This document shows, piece by piece, positions 41,210-50,296 of a DNA stretch of 64,000 nt. Both the position numbers and the translations under genes were made by a program. Under the pieces are notes generated by a model. It saw only the letters and a list, made by a program, of their open reading frames with translations, searched no databases and was not told where the DNA came from. This DNA is from Variovorax flavidus (GTDB lineage: Bacteria; Pseudomonadota; Gammaproteobacteria; Burkholderiales; Burkholderiaceae_C), in assembly GCF_030317145.1 (NCBI RefSeq), contig NZ_JASZYE010000011.1, positions 1 through 64,000 of the forward strand, read 5' to 3'. Each line of letters begins with the position of its first letter. The stretch's first letter is position 1.

Positions 41210-42090
41210 AGCGCACGTCCACCAACTTCGGGCCTTACGAAAGCGAGCACCGGGCCCGCGTGTCGCGCACGCGGCGCGTGTTGAGGACCGCGTTGCAAAT
41301 GGTCCTGACGGCGACTGCCGTCGCGCTGGCGGGCGTGTTCCTGTTCCCGCTGAATGCGCACGCGGGCCGCTCATGCGAGCAATCGAAGCCGGACGCCGCG
41401 GCGGTGGTCAAGGGAATGCAGCTCGCGGAACGCACGGCCAGGGAGCTCGACGCGAGCGGCGCGCGGGTCGTGCTGCTCGCCCGCGCAGGGCAGGATCTGG
41501 GCAAGTACGGGCTGCGCTACTCCCACCTCGGGCTGGCCTACAAGACCGAAGCGGGCAACTGGCGCGTCGTGCACAAGCTCAACCAGTGCGGCACGGCAGT
41601 CGCGACGGTGTACCGGCAAGGCCTGGGCGACTTCTTCCTCGACGATCTCTGGCGCTACGAAGCGGCCTGGGTCGTGCCGAACCCCGCCGTCCAGGCGCAG
41701 TTGCTGGTGGCGCTGAGAGAGCCGCCCGCGCGCCTCACCCGGCTGCACACCGCGCCCTACAGCATCGTGAGCTATGCCTGGGGCCACAAGTACCAGCAGT
41801 CGAACCAATGGGCCGTCGAGACGCTGGCCGGCGCCATGGAACCGGCGACCATCCGGACCCGCGACCAGGCCCAGGCCTGGCTGCATTTCAAGGGCTATGA
41901 GCCGACGACGCTCCGGCTCGGGCCGCTCACCCGGCTCGGTGGGCGGGTCGGTTCGGCCAACGTGGCTTTCGACGATCACCCCAACGAGAAACGCTTCACC
42001 GATCGCATCGAGACGGTGACGGTGGACTCGGTCTTCGCCTGGCTGCCTCGCGCCGGACTCGGCGCGGCGCCGGTGGTGCTCAAGCTCTAG
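41206..42090 (+). CDS. DUF2145 family exported protein
   Basis: A 294-residue protein with a long N-terminal region and a membrane or signal helix (MVLTATAVALAGVFLFPLNA, cleavage near AHA-GR). The rest matches DUF2145: LLARAGQDLGKYGLRYSHLG, VHKLNQCGTAVATVYRQGLGDFF in two pieces, and YSIVSYAWGHKYQQSNQW. The RYSHLGLAY and NQCGT segments contain conserved His and Cys, reminiscent of NlpC/P60-like papain folds, so a periplasmic hydrolase is possible but unproven. It is translationally coupled to the small exported protein before it and is followed by a zinc-ribbon membrane protein. Confidence 0.78.
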   Translation: MKRTSTNFGPYESEHRARVSRTRRVLRTALQMVLTATAVALAGVFLFPLNAHAGRSCEQSKPDAAAVVKGMQLAERTARELDASGARVVLLARAGQDLGKYGLRYSHLGLAYKTEAGNWRVVHKLNQCGTAVATVYRQGLGDFFLDDLWRYEAAWVVPNPAVQAQLLVALREPPARLTRLHTAPYSIVSYAWGHKYQQSNQWAVETLAGAMEPATIRTRDQAQAWLHFKGYEPTTLRLGPLTRLGGRVGSANVAFDDHPNEKRFTDRIETVTVDSVFAWLPRAGLGAAPVVLKL

Positions 42091-42142
42091 ACCAGAATCG
42101 CGCGAAGCACGAACAGAACCTGCAACACGAAAAAGGAAAGCG

Positions 42143-43213
42143 ATGAGCAAATCCCTGCGCCTGTCCGAAAAATGGTTTCGCCGCGGCCTCTGGCTCGTCG
42201 CGGTGATTTTTGCGAGCTTCCTGATCGGACTGGGCAGCACGATCGTCGGCGACCTGCCGCGCGTCGAGCACAGGCTCGAGCTGGATGACTTCATCGACCG
42301 GGCCGCCGCGGAGCCCTTGCGCAACACGATCCGCGACGCCAACCTCACGGAGCAGCAGGCGACGCGCGAACGCGAGCAGGCCGACCTCAAGCTCCTCACT
42401 GCGCAGCAGGCGAGCCGCGCAGCGCGCGAGACCTTTGCGAACTGGCTTGCCACGCGACGCGCCACGGCGCAGCCTGACCAGGACACCGAACTTGTCGCCC
42501 GCACCAAGGCACTGGATGCCTTGAAGGTCAAGGAGGACGAAGCGCAGCGTGCGGTGGGCGCTCAACGCCAGATCGCGCTGGACGCCGGCCAGTCACGCCA
42601 GCGCGCGCAGCAGCAACTCGCGGAGCTGGAGAAGGATGCGCGCACCAGGCTGGATGCCGAGAACCGCCGCGTCGAGCTGCGCGTGTTCGGCTACCGCCTG
42701 GCCCTGACGCTGCCGCTGCTGGTGATCGCTGGCTGGCTGTTCGTGAAGAAGCGCAAGAGCACGTGGTGGCCTTTCGTCTGGGGCTTCATCTACTTTGCGC
42801 TGTTCGCGTTCTTCGTCGAACTCGTGCCTTACCTGCCGAGCTACGGCGGCTACGTGCGCTACGCGGTGGGCATCGTGGTGACGGTGCTGGTGGGGCGCTA
42901 CGCGATCATTGCGCTCAACCGCTACCTGGCGCGCCAGAAGCTCGCCGAGGCTCAGCCGGACACGGTGCGCCGCAACGAGCTGAGCTACGACACGGCGTTG
43001 GCGCGGCTTGCGAAGAGCGTGTGCCCGGGATGCGAACGCCCGGTGGACCTGAAGAATGCCGAGATCGACTTCTGCCCGCACTGCGGCATCGGTCTCTTCG
43101 ACCATTGCCACGTGTGCGAGGCGCGCAAGAGTGCGTTCGCCAAGTTCTGCCACGCCTGCGGCACGGGAGCGGCTGTGCCGAGTCCTCAGGTCCAGCCGGC
43201 GTCCACCACGTAG
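42143..43213 (+). CDS. Membrane protein with coiled coil and C-terminal zinc ribbons
   Basis: A 356-residue protein of unknown role. One helix at the N-terminus (GLWLVAVIFASFLIGLGS) is followed by a charged coiled coil (about 55-175, rich in Glu, Gln, Arg and Ala). Three helices follow (LALTLPLLVIAGWLF, FVWGFIYFALFAFFVELV, YAVGIVVTVLVGRYAII). The cytosolic tail holds two zinc-ribbon-like Cys sets (CPGCERPVD with FCPHCG, and CHVCEAR with FCHACG). The double CxxC pairs resemble rubredoxin-type knuckles of small adaptor proteins. The end overlaps the convergent SDR gene by 28 bp. Some related genes are labelled serine endopeptidase, which I see no reason to follow. Confidence 0.75.
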   Translation: MSKSLRLSEKWFRRGLWLVAVIFASFLIGLGSTIVGDLPRVEHRLELDDFIDRAAAEPLRNTIRDANLTEQQATREREQADLKLLTAQQASRAARETFANWLATRRATAQPDQDTELVARTKALDALKVKEDEAQRAVGAQRQIALDAGQSRQRAQQQLAELEKDARTRLDAENRRVELRVFGYRLALTLPLLVIAGWLFVKKRKSTWWPFVWGFIYFALFAFFVELVPYLPSYGGYVRYAVGIVVTVLVGRYAIIALNRYLARQKLAEAQPDTVRRNELSYDTALARLAKSVCPGCERPVDLKNAEIDFCPHCGIGLFDHCHVCEARKSAFAKFCHACGTGAAVPSPQVQPASTT

Positions 43214-43965
43214 TTTTGCGCGGTACACATCTTCGAATCATCCGCGGCAAGGAAGAGTGCCATGCTGGCAATGTCCTCTGCCATCACGCGGCCGGGGAGG
43301 CACTGGGCGGCATCGATCTCCGCGCCGGACTCAGGCTTGACCCAGAGCCGCAACTGGCGCTCGGTCATCACCCAGCCCGGCACGATCGTGTTGACGCGGA
43401 TGTTCTGCTTGCCAAGGTCGCGCGCCAGCGAGCGCGTGAGTCCCTGGATGGCCGACTTGCAGGCCTGATAGACCGGGTAGCCGGCGCCTTTGATCATCCA
43501 GCTCACCGAGCCGAAATTGATGATCGAGCCGCTCCCGAGGGCACGCATGTCGTCCGCCACCGCCTGCGCAGCAAAGAACTGGTGCTTGAAGTTGACCGCC
43601 ATGAGCCGGTCGAAGTCCTCGCTGGTGACATCGGCCATGTCGTGGCGGCGGTCGTTGGCCGCGTTGTTGAGGAGCACCTGGATGGGGCCGAATCGCCCGC
43701 GCACCGCGGCGATCGTGGCGCGCAACGCGTCCACGTCGGTGACGTCGCATTCGCTGAAGAACGCCTCGTTGTCGGTGCCCAGCTGAGCTGCCAACGCCTG
43801 GCCGGCCTTGGCGTCGAGATCGCAGAAGCCGACGCGGGCGCCCTGCCCGTGGAAGGCGCGGACCAGCGCCTCGCCGATGCCGGTGGCGCCACCGGAAATG
43901 AAGACGGTACGGCCGGCGAGCGAGGGGTATCGGGCAGAAGGTGCAGGGGAGGTCGATTCGGTCAT
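43186..43965 (-). CDS. Short-chain dehydrogenase/reductase
   Basis: A 259-residue classical SDR oxidoreductase using NAD(P)H on an alcohol or ketone. It shows the cofactor motif GGATGIGEAL, the structural NNAA, the catalytic Ser in INFGSVSW and the YPVYQACK tyrosine-lysine pair. An Asp after strand 2 (GFCDLDA) suggests NAD(H) preference. The conserved C-terminal segment ASMALFLAADDSKMCTAQNYVVDAG is typical of sugar or secondary-alcohol dehydrogenases. The start is at MTESTSPAPS, as upstream residues look spurious. It is divergent from an aldose 1-epimerase gene, compatible with sugar use. Confidence 0.88.
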   Translation of the reverse strand: MTESTSPAPSARYPSLAGRTVFISGGATGIGEALVRAFHGQGARVGFCDLDAKAGQALAAQLGTDNEAFFSECDVTDVDALRATIAAVRGRFGPIQVLLNNAANDRRHDMADVTSEDFDRLMAVNFKHQFFAAQAVADDMRALGSGSIINFGSVSWMIKGAGYPVYQACKSAIQGLTRSLARDLGKQNIRVNTIVPGWVMTERQLRLWVKPESGAEIDAAQCLPGRVMAEDIASMALFLAADDSKMCTAQNYVVDAGWT

Positions 43966-44093
43966 GAATGGATCCAAACGGGAGGAGGTCGGCCGGGCGA
44001 CTGCGCGGCCGGCGCGATTTTGACCCTCAACCGTGTCGCATGCCACCCGTGTGAACGAGAATGCCGCGACCGCAACGATCCGTGGCGCATGGA

Positions 44094-45026
44094 ATGAACG
44101 AGACCCAGACTTTCTCAGCGTCCGAAGCCCTGCTGCAGCTCTCGGCCGGCTCCCTGCGCCTGATGCTCGCGCCGGAGATCGGCGGTGCGGTGGCCGCGTT
44201 CTACGACGAGCAGGCCGATGGGCGCTTCGACTGGCTGCGACCTGCGACCGACGATGCGCTGCGTCGGCGCGATCTGTTCGCGATGGCGAGCTTTCCGCTC
44301 GTGCCCTGGTGCAACCGCATCCGCGATGGCCGGGCCCGTTTCGGCGGCCGGGACATCGCGATCGCGCCCGGTCACCCGGCGGGTCCTTCGGGCAAGCACC
44401 CGCTTCACGGCATCGGATGGATGCGGCCCTGGCAGGTGGCGCAAGCCTCGTCCGCCCAGGCCAAGCTGGTGGTGACGGTCGAAGCTGATGCGCAGTGGCC
44501 GTGGCGCTTCGAGGCTTCGCAACAGTTCGAACTCGACCCGACCGGGCTCCGCTGCACCGTCACGCTGACGAATTGCGATACGCAGCCCATGCCGGCCGGC
44601 ATCGGCCATCACCCTTACTTCCCGCACCGCGAGGGCACGCGCCTGCAAGCGTCCACTGCGGCCATGTGGCGCGGCGATGCGGAGGTGATGCCGCTTGCGC
44701 TGGAACCGACAGCGGAAGTGGCGCGACTGCGCGAAGGCGTGTTGCTTGCCGAACTGGATCTGGACAACAACTTCACCGGCTGGCAGCGTCAGGCTCGCAT
44801 CGAGTGGCCGGCGTCATCCCGCACGCTGGTGATGGCGGCCGAGTCGCCGCTCGATTTCTTCGTGCTGTATTGCCCGCGTGGTGCCGATCACTTCTGCGCC
44901 GAGCCGGTGAGCCAGTGCACCGATGCAATCAACCTGTCGGACCGTCATGGGCCCGAAGAAGTCGGCGGCGCGGTGCTCGCGCCGGGCGAGACCTTGACCG
45001 GGTGCTGGACGCTGCGGTCGGCCTAG
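44094..45026 (+). CDS. Aldose 1-epimerase family protein
   Basis: A 310-residue galactose-mutarotase-like protein that interconverts alpha and beta anomers of a free sugar. GIGHHPYF carries the catalytic His. PWCNRIRDGRARFGGRD and KHPLHGIGWMRPW are the usual N-terminal substrate-site segments, and LDFFVLYCPRG with FCAEPVSQCTDAIN gives the late Glu region. The start MNETQTF fits the family length; further upstream sequence overlaps the divergent promoter. It is divergent from the SDR gene and converges on tgt with a 7-bp gap. The specific sugar is not evident. Confidence 0.88.
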   Translation: MNETQTFSASEALLQLSAGSLRLMLAPEIGGAVAAFYDEQADGRFDWLRPATDDALRRRDLFAMASFPLVPWCNRIRDGRARFGGRDIAIAPGHPAGPSGKHPLHGIGWMRPWQVAQASSAQAKLVVTVEADAQWPWRFEASQQFELDPTGLRCTVTLTNCDTQPMPAGIGHHPYFPHREGTRLQASTAAMWRGDAEVMPLALEPTAEVARLREGVLLAELDLDNNFTGWQRQARIEWPASSRTLVMAAESPLDFFVLYCPRGADHFCAEPVSQCTDAINLSDRHGPEEVGGAVLAPGETLTGCWTLRSA

Positions 45027-45033
45027 GCGCGAA

Positions 45034-46206
45034 TCAGACGCCGCGCGCGCGGTCCGCCTTGAACCCGGCCCGGAATTCCGCAAAGCGCCCCGCTTCGAGC
45101 GACTCGCGAATCTCGCGCATGAGGTTCAGGTAGTAGTGCAGGTTGTGGATGGTCGTCAGCATCGGCCCCAGCATTTCGCCGCACCGGTCGAGGTGGTGCA
45201 GGTAGGCGCGGCTGAAGCCGTCGCGACCGCCGTCGTTCCACGGCACGCCCGAAGCGCCTGCGCAGGCATGGCAGGTGCAGCTCGGGTCGATGGGCTGCGG
45301 GTCGCTCTTGTGGCGCGCATTGCGCATCTTGAGGTCGCCATAGCGCGAGAACAGCGTGCCGTTGCGCGCGTTGCGCGTCGGCATCACGCAGTCGAACATG
45401 TCGACGCCCTGTGCCACGCCTTCGACCAGATCCTCGGGTGTTCCGACGCCCATCAGGTAGCGCGGCTTGTGGGCCGGCAGCTTGTGCGGCGTGTGCGCCA
45501 TGATGCGCAGCATCTCGTCCTTGGGCTCGCCCACGCTCACGCCGCCGATCGCGTAGCCGGGGAAATCCATCTCTACCAGCTGGGCCAGGGATTCCTCGCG
45601 GAGGTTCTCGAACATGCCGCCCTGCACGATGCCGAAGAGGGCGTTGGGGTTTTCCAGCTTCGCGAATTCAGCCTGGCAGCGACGGGCCCAGCGCAGGCTG
45701 AGCTCCATCGATTTGCGTGCTTCGGCCTCGGTCGTCACGTGGCCTTGCGTGTCGTAGGGCGTGCACTCGTCGAACTGCATGACGATGTCGCTGTTGAGGA
45801 TGGTCTGGATCTGCATCGAGACCTCCGGCGTGAGGAACAGCTTGTCGCCATTGACCGGGGACGCGAACTTCACGCCTTCCTCGCTGATCTTGCGCATCGC
45901 GCCCAGCGACCAGACCTGGAAGCCGCCCGAGTCGGTGAGGATCGGCTTGTTCCACTTCTCGAACTGATGCAGGCCGCCGAAGCTCGCCATGACATCGAGG
46001 CCCGGACGCATCCACAGGTGGAAGGTGTTGCCAAGGATGATCTGCGCGCCCATCTCCTCGAGGCTGCGCGGCATCACGCCCTTGACCGTGCCGTAGGTGC
46101 CCACCGGCATGAAGATCGGAGTCTGCACCACGCCGTGGTTCAGCGTGAGCGTGCCGCGCCGGGCGTGACTTGCCGGATCGGTGGCGAGGAGTTCGAAGTT
46201 CAGCAT
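45034..46206 (-). CDS. tgt: Queuine tRNA-ribosyltransferase
   Basis: Tgt replaces guanine-34 of tRNAs for Asp, Asn, His and Tyr by the queuosine precursor preQ1. The 390-residue protein shows NTFHLWMRPG, the active-site region DSGGFQVWSL, the second catalytic aspartate region MFDCVMPTRNARNG and the zinc site CTCHACAG with a later His. The length is near that of E. coli Tgt (375). It starts 8 bp after the queA stop, so both form a queuosine operon transcribed leftward. Confidence 0.97.
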   Translation of the reverse strand: MLNFELLATDPASHARRGTLTLNHGVVQTPIFMPVGTYGTVKGVMPRSLEEMGAQIILGNTFHLWMRPGLDVMASFGGLHQFEKWNKPILTDSGGFQVWSLGAMRKISEEGVKFASPVNGDKLFLTPEVSMQIQTILNSDIVMQFDECTPYDTQGHVTTEAEARKSMELSLRWARRCQAEFAKLENPNALFGIVQGGMFENLREESLAQLVEMDFPGYAIGGVSVGEPKDEMLRIMAHTPHKLPAHKPRYLMGVGTPEDLVEGVAQGVDMFDCVMPTRNARNGTLFSRYGDLKMRNARHKSDPQPIDPSCTCHACAGASGVPWNDGGRDGFSRAYLHHLDRCGEMLGPMLTTIHNLHYYLNLMREIRESLEAGRFAEFRAGFKADRARGV

Positions 46207-46214
46207 GGTGGTTC

Positions 46215-47252
46215 TTACTTTCTTGCAAGCAGCATGGCGTCGCCGTAGCTGAAGAAGCGGTAGCGCTCGCGGATCGCGTGGCCGTACAGCGCCATCACGC
46301 TTTCGTAGCCCGCGAAGGCGCTGACCAGCATCATGAGCGTGCTCTTGGGCAGGTGGAAGTTGGTGACGAGCAGGTCGACGTGCTCGAAGGCGAAGCCCGG
46401 CGTGATGAAGATGCGGGTGTCGCCCGTCGCCTCGCCGCTCTTGGCCCAGGATTCGAGCGTGCGAACGGTGGTCGTGCCCACGGCGACGATGCGACCGCCG
46501 CGTGCTTTCGCATCGGCGATGGCGCGCTGCGTGGACGCCGGCACCTCGTAGCGTTCGGCATGCATCGTGTGCTCGGCGATGTTCTCGGTCTTGACGGGCT
46601 GGAAGGTGCCGGCGCCGACATGGAGCGTGACATTGGCACGCAGCACGCCGCGCGCTTCGAGTTCGCCCAGCAGCGCCTCGTCGAAATGCAGGGCCGCCGT
46701 CGGTGCGGCGACCGCGCCCGGCACGCGCGCGAACACGGTCTGGTAGCGGCTCTCGTCGTCCGATGAATCGGTGTGCGTGATGTACGGCGGCAGCGGCACG
46801 TGGCCACAGCGGGCCATCAGCGCGTAGGGGTCTTCGCCGGATGGGCTCTCGAAGCGGAAGCGGAAGAGGGCGCCGTCTTCCTCGGGCCAGCGGCCGAGCA
46901 GCGTTGCACTGAAGCCACCGACCATCGCGAGGGTGGTGCCGACGGGTGGCTTCTTGCTGACCTTCATGTGCGCGACGACTTCATCGCCTTGCAGCACGCG
47001 CTCCACGAGCAGTTCGAGCTTGCCGCCGGTGGGCTTTTCGCCGAAGAGGCGTGCCTTGACGACGCGCGTGTCGTTGAAGACGAGCAGGTCGCCGGCGCGC
47101 AGCAAGGAGGGCAGTTCCCGGAAGATCCGGTCGACCGTCGGGTCGGCGGAGCCATCGAGCAATCGGGAGGCGCTGCGTTCGGTGGCGGGATGCTGGGCCA
47201 CCAGTTCAGGCGGCAGGTCGAAATCGAAATCGGAAAGCGTGAAGGCGCGCAT
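46215..47252 (-). CDS. queA: S-adenosylmethionine:tRNA ribosyltransferase-isomerase
   Basis: QueA transfers and isomerises the ribosyl part of SAM onto preQ1-tRNA to form epoxyqueuosine, the step after Tgt. The 345-residue protein starts FTLSDFDFDLPPELVAQHP and carries NDTRVVKARL, GHVPLPPYI, HVGAGTFQPVKTENI and TNFHLPKSTLMMLVSAFAG, all diagnostic for QueA. The start at MRAFTL is the family start; the open frame upstream overlaps the recG leader. It is first in the queA-tgt operon and divergent from recG (76 bp between starts). Confidence 0.97.
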   Translation of the reverse strand: MRAFTLSDFDFDLPPELVAQHPATERSASRLLDGSADPTVDRIFRELPSLLRAGDLLVFNDTRVVKARLFGEKPTGGKLELLVERVLQGDEVVAHMKVSKKPPVGTTLAMVGGFSATLLGRWPEEDGALFRFRFESPSGEDPYALMARCGHVPLPPYITHTDSSDDESRYQTVFARVPGAVAAPTAALHFDEALLGELEARGVLRANVTLHVGAGTFQPVKTENIAEHTMHAERYEVPASTQRAIADAKARGGRIVAVGTTTVRTLESWAKSGEATGDTRIFITPGFAFEHVDLLVTNFHLPKSTLMMLVSAFAGYESVMALYGHAIRERYRFFSYGDAMLLARK

Positions 47253-47328
47253 GGTGCTTGAGGGCCGGACGGGCCCGTGCCAAGGAGGCGTAAGGGATGA
47301 AGGTCGAAGAGGCGGGCAGAATTGTCCC

Positions 47329-49449
47329 ATGCCCGCCGCCGCCAAGTCCCCGCCACCGCAAAAGCCCGTACCCGAGGCCCCGCCTGCCCGGGCGCCCGGC
47401 ACGGGCCTCAGCGTGGTGCAGCGCGCGCTGCGCAAGCTCGGCCTGCTTCGGGATATCGACTTCGCGCTCTACTTGCCGATGCGCTACGAGGACGAAACGC
47501 GCGTCGTGCGGCTCGCGGACGTGCGCGACGGCGAAATGGCGCAGATCGAAGCCGTCGTGACCGACAGCGAGGTGGTCTTTCGCCCCCGGCGCCAGCTGAT
47601 CGTGACGGTGGACGACGGCAGCGACACCTGCCAGCTGCGCTTCTTCAACTTCTATCCGTCGCAGCAGAAACAGCTGGCGGTTGGTGCGCGCGTGCGCGTG
47701 CGTGGCGAGGTGCGCGGCGGATTCCTCGGCCGGCAGATGATGCATCCCGCCGTCAAGGCCGCGGGCACCGCGCTGCCGGAGGCGCTCACGCCGGTCTATT
47801 CGACGATTGCGGGACTGGCCCAGCCGGTGTTGCGGCGCGAGGTGCGATCGGGCCTCGCGCGGGCGGTGCTCGACGAAACCTTGCCCGCGGGCGCCGCACC
47901 GCACGGCGCATGGGATCTGCGGCGCGCGCTCTCGTTCCTCCACTACCCCGCACCCGATGTCGCGATAGCCACGCTGGAAGACCACAGCCACCCGGCCTGG
48001 CAACGGCTCAAGGCCGATGAACTCCTGGCGCAGCAGCTCTCGCAACTGCAGGCGCGGCGCGCCCGCGCCGCGCAACGCGCGCCCGTGCTCGACACGGCGG
48101 CGTCCGGCGGACCGTTGCACACCGAACTGCTGGCCGCGCTGCCGTTCGCACTGACCGGCGCGCAGCAACGGGTCGGCGTCGAGATCACGCGCGATCTGGC
48201 GCGTGACATCCCGATGCACCGCCTGCTGCAGGGCGACGTGGGGTCGGGCAAGACCGTGGTCGCGGCACTGGCGGCCGCGCGCAGCATCGATGCGGGATTT
48301 CAGTGCGCGCTGATGGCACCGACCGAAATCCTCGCGGCGCAGCACTTCGGCAAGCTGGTCGGCTGGCTCGATCCCCTGCTGGCCGAGCGCGGCCTGCGCG
48401 TCGCCTGGCTCACCGGCAGCCAGAAGAAGAAGGAGCGGGACGCGATGTCGGCCGCCGTCGAGAGCGGCGAGGCCGCGCTCGTGATCGGCACGCATGCCGT
48501 CATCTCGGAGAAGGTGCGCTTCAGGAACCTGGCGCTGGCGATCATCGACGAGCAGCACCGATTCGGCGTGGCGCAGCGTCTGGCGTTGCGCGGCAAGGCC
48601 GGCGGCGAACTGGAGCCGCACCTTCTGATGATGAGCGCCACGCCGATCCCGCGGACGCTCGCGATGAGCTACTACGCCGACCTCGATGTGTCGACGCTCG
48701 ACGAGCTGCCGCCAGGACGCACGCCCATCGTCACCAAGCTCGTGGCGGAGCATCGGCGCGATGAAGTCATCGATCGCATCCGCTTCCAGGTCGAGCAGGG
48801 GCGGCAGGTCTACTGGGTGTGTCCGCTGATCGAGGAGAGCGAGGCGGTCGATTTGCGCAACGCCACCGCGACGCGCGACGAACTGGCCGATGCGCTGGGC
48901 GACAAGGTCAGCGTCGGGCTGTTGCATTCGCGCATGCCCACGGCAGAGAAGCAGGCGGTGATGGAAAGCTTCACGGCCAACCAGCTCCAGGTGCTGGTGA
49001 GCACCACTGTGATCGAGGTGGGCGTCGACGTGCCCAACGCCTCATTGATGGTCATCGAGCATGCGGAGCGATTCGGGCTCTCGCAGCTGCATCAATTGCG
49101 CGGCCGTGTCGGGCGCGGCGCGGCGGCGTCGGCATGCGTGCTGCTGTATGCGCCCAACGAAGGCGGGCGGGTCGGAGAAGCCGCGCGCGCCCGCTTGAAG
49201 GCGATGGCGGAAACCGGTGACGGCTTCGAGATCGCGCGCCGCGACCTGGAGATTCGCGGCCCCGGCGAATTCCTTGGCGCTCGCCAGTCCGGCGCGCCCT
49301 TGCTGCGCTTCGCGGACTTGAGCACGGACGTGATGCTGCTGGACTGGGCGCGCGAGCTGGCGCCCCAAATGCTCGACCGCCATCCCGAACTGGCCCACAA
49401 GCACGTCGATCGCTGGCTGGGCAGCAAGGCCGAATACCTGAAGGCTTGA
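47329..49449 (+). CDS. recG: ATP-dependent DNA helicase RecG
   Basis: RecG remodels stalled replication forks and Holliday junctions. The 706-residue protein has the N-terminal wedge/OB domain (YLPMRYEDETR, CQLRFFNFYPSQQKQL), Walker A GDVGSGKT, the DEQH box motif IIDEQHRFGV, motif III MSATPIPRTLAMSYY and motif VI QLRGRVGRG. The length matches E. coli RecG (693). A Pro/Ala-rich leader of about 25 residues precedes the first domain; the ATG at 47329 is the first plausible start after the queA divergence. It is transcribed alone. Confidence 0.96.
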   Translation: MPAAAKSPPPQKPVPEAPPARAPGTGLSVVQRALRKLGLLRDIDFALYLPMRYEDETRVVRLADVRDGEMAQIEAVVTDSEVVFRPRRQLIVTVDDGSDTCQLRFFNFYPSQQKQLAVGARVRVRGEVRGGFLGRQMMHPAVKAAGTALPEALTPVYSTIAGLAQPVLRREVRSGLARAVLDETLPAGAAPHGAWDLRRALSFLHYPAPDVAIATLEDHSHPAWQRLKADELLAQQLSQLQARRARAAQRAPVLDTAASGGPLHTELLAALPFALTGAQQRVGVEITRDLARDIPMHRLLQGDVGSGKTVVAALAAARSIDAGFQCALMAPTEILAAQHFGKLVGWLDPLLAERGLRVAWLTGSQKKKERDAMSAAVESGEAALVIGTHAVISEKVRFRNLALAIIDEQHRFGVAQRLALRGKAGGELEPHLLMMSATPIPRTLAMSYYADLDVSTLDELPPGRTPIVTKLVAEHRRDEVIDRIRFQVEQGRQVYWVCPLIEESEAVDLRNATATRDELADALGDKVSVGLLHSRMPTAEKQAVMESFTANQLQVLVSTTVIEVGVDVPNASLMVIEHAERFGLSQLHQLRGRVGRGAAASACVLLYAPNEGGRVGEAARARLKAMAETGDGFEIARRDLEIRGPGEFLGARQSGAPLLRFADLSTDVMLLDWARELAPQMLDRHPELAHKHVDRWLGSKAEYLKA

Positions 49450-49475
49450 GGGCTGGAGTTCCCTGGCGTGCCTGC

Positions 49476-49895
49476 TCAGTCGTCGAAGCCGGCAGCCGAG
49501 TCGGCCATCGCGGTCGGCGCTGATCCGCCATCCCGGCGGGTCAACTTGCCGTCGACCGTCGCACCGGCATCCATGCGCAGCTGCTGATAGTCGATGTTGC
49601 CGGTGACGTGGGCGTTGGCCTGCAGTTCGACGAAATGTTCGGCAATGACGTCGCCGATGATCTTGCCGTTGATGATGACGTCATAGCCGTGCACGTTGCC
49701 GCTGACCGAGCCGCGGTCGCTCAGCACCAGCAGTGTCTCGCTGCCGGGCTTGCCGCTGATGTTGCCCTGCACGTGGCCGTCCAGGCGCAGGCCCTCGCTG
49801 AAGGCGACGTTGCCGGTGAGGTGCACATCGTGCGCGATCAGGGTTGCGAACTTCGCTTGGCGGATGCCCGCCGGTTTCTTCTTGCTGCCGAACAT
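49476..49895 (-). CDS. Bactofilin
   Basis: A polymer-forming cytoskeletal protein of 139 residues. The core (about 20-115) is a right-handed beta-helix made of short repeats such as VHLTGNVAFSEGLRLDGHV, GSVSGNVHGYDVIINGKI and HVTGNIDYQQLRMDAGATV. It is flanked by a basic start (MFGSKKKPAG) and a disordered acidic end. Bactofilins assemble without nucleotide and place peptidoglycan enzymes. It is third in a leftward unit behind an M23 peptidase and a small membrane protein, an arrangement known from other bacteria where bactofilin and M23 peptidase act together on cell shape. Confidence 0.92.
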   Translation of the reverse strand: MFGSKKKPAGIRQAKFATLIAHDVHLTGNVAFSEGLRLDGHVQGNISGKPGSETLLVLSDRGSVSGNVHGYDVIINGKIIGDVIAEHFVELQANAHVTGNIDYQQLRMDAGATVDGKLTRRDGGSAPTAMADSAAGFDD

Positions 49896-49933
49896 GGTCG
49901 ATCCTTGGATGAGGAAGGGTGGGCGATGCGGAT

Positions 49934-50296
49934 TCAGCGCTTGGGGCGCTGGCCGCGCAGGAATCGAAGTTCCGTATCGAGCCGGCTGACTTCCGCGGCG
50001 GAAGCGGTCGCGGTTTTCTGCAGCGCGGTGCGCGCCGCTGCTTCCTGTGCCAGGGCCAGTTTGGTTCGCTCCAGCTCCGCCCGGACCAGATCTTCGGAAG
50101 GAAGGGGCGCGCATGGCGCTGCATCAGTGGCATCGCGTTGCACGTGCCACATCGCCGCCGCGGCTCCGCCCGCGAGGCATGCGGCACAGAGGACCACCGA
50201 GGTCGCCGCGCGTGCGGCGATGGAGCGGACGGGCTGCGGCGCATAGCGGCGCGTCGCAAGGTGGCTCACGCTGCTGTCTTGGCGCGGATCAGCCAT
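49934..50296 (-). CDS. Small bitopic membrane protein with coiled coil
   Basis: A 120-residue protein. A basic N-terminal segment of about 25 residues (cytosolic) is followed by one membrane helix (AATSVVLCAACLAGGAAAAMW). A periplasmic helix-forming region follows (SEDLVRAELERTKLALAQEAAARTAL in part, heptad-like, about 65-115). Its start overlaps the end of the M23 peptidase gene by 8 bp, and the bactofilin gene follows 38 bp on. It may link the cytosolic bactofilin with the periplasmic peptidase. I do not recognise a named family. Confidence 0.7.
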   Translation of the reverse strand: MADPRQDSSVSHLATRRYAPQPVRSIAARAATSVVLCAACLAGGAAAAMWHVQRDATDAAPCAPLPSEDLVRAELERTKLALAQEAAARTALQKTATASAAEVSRLDTELRFLRGQRPKR

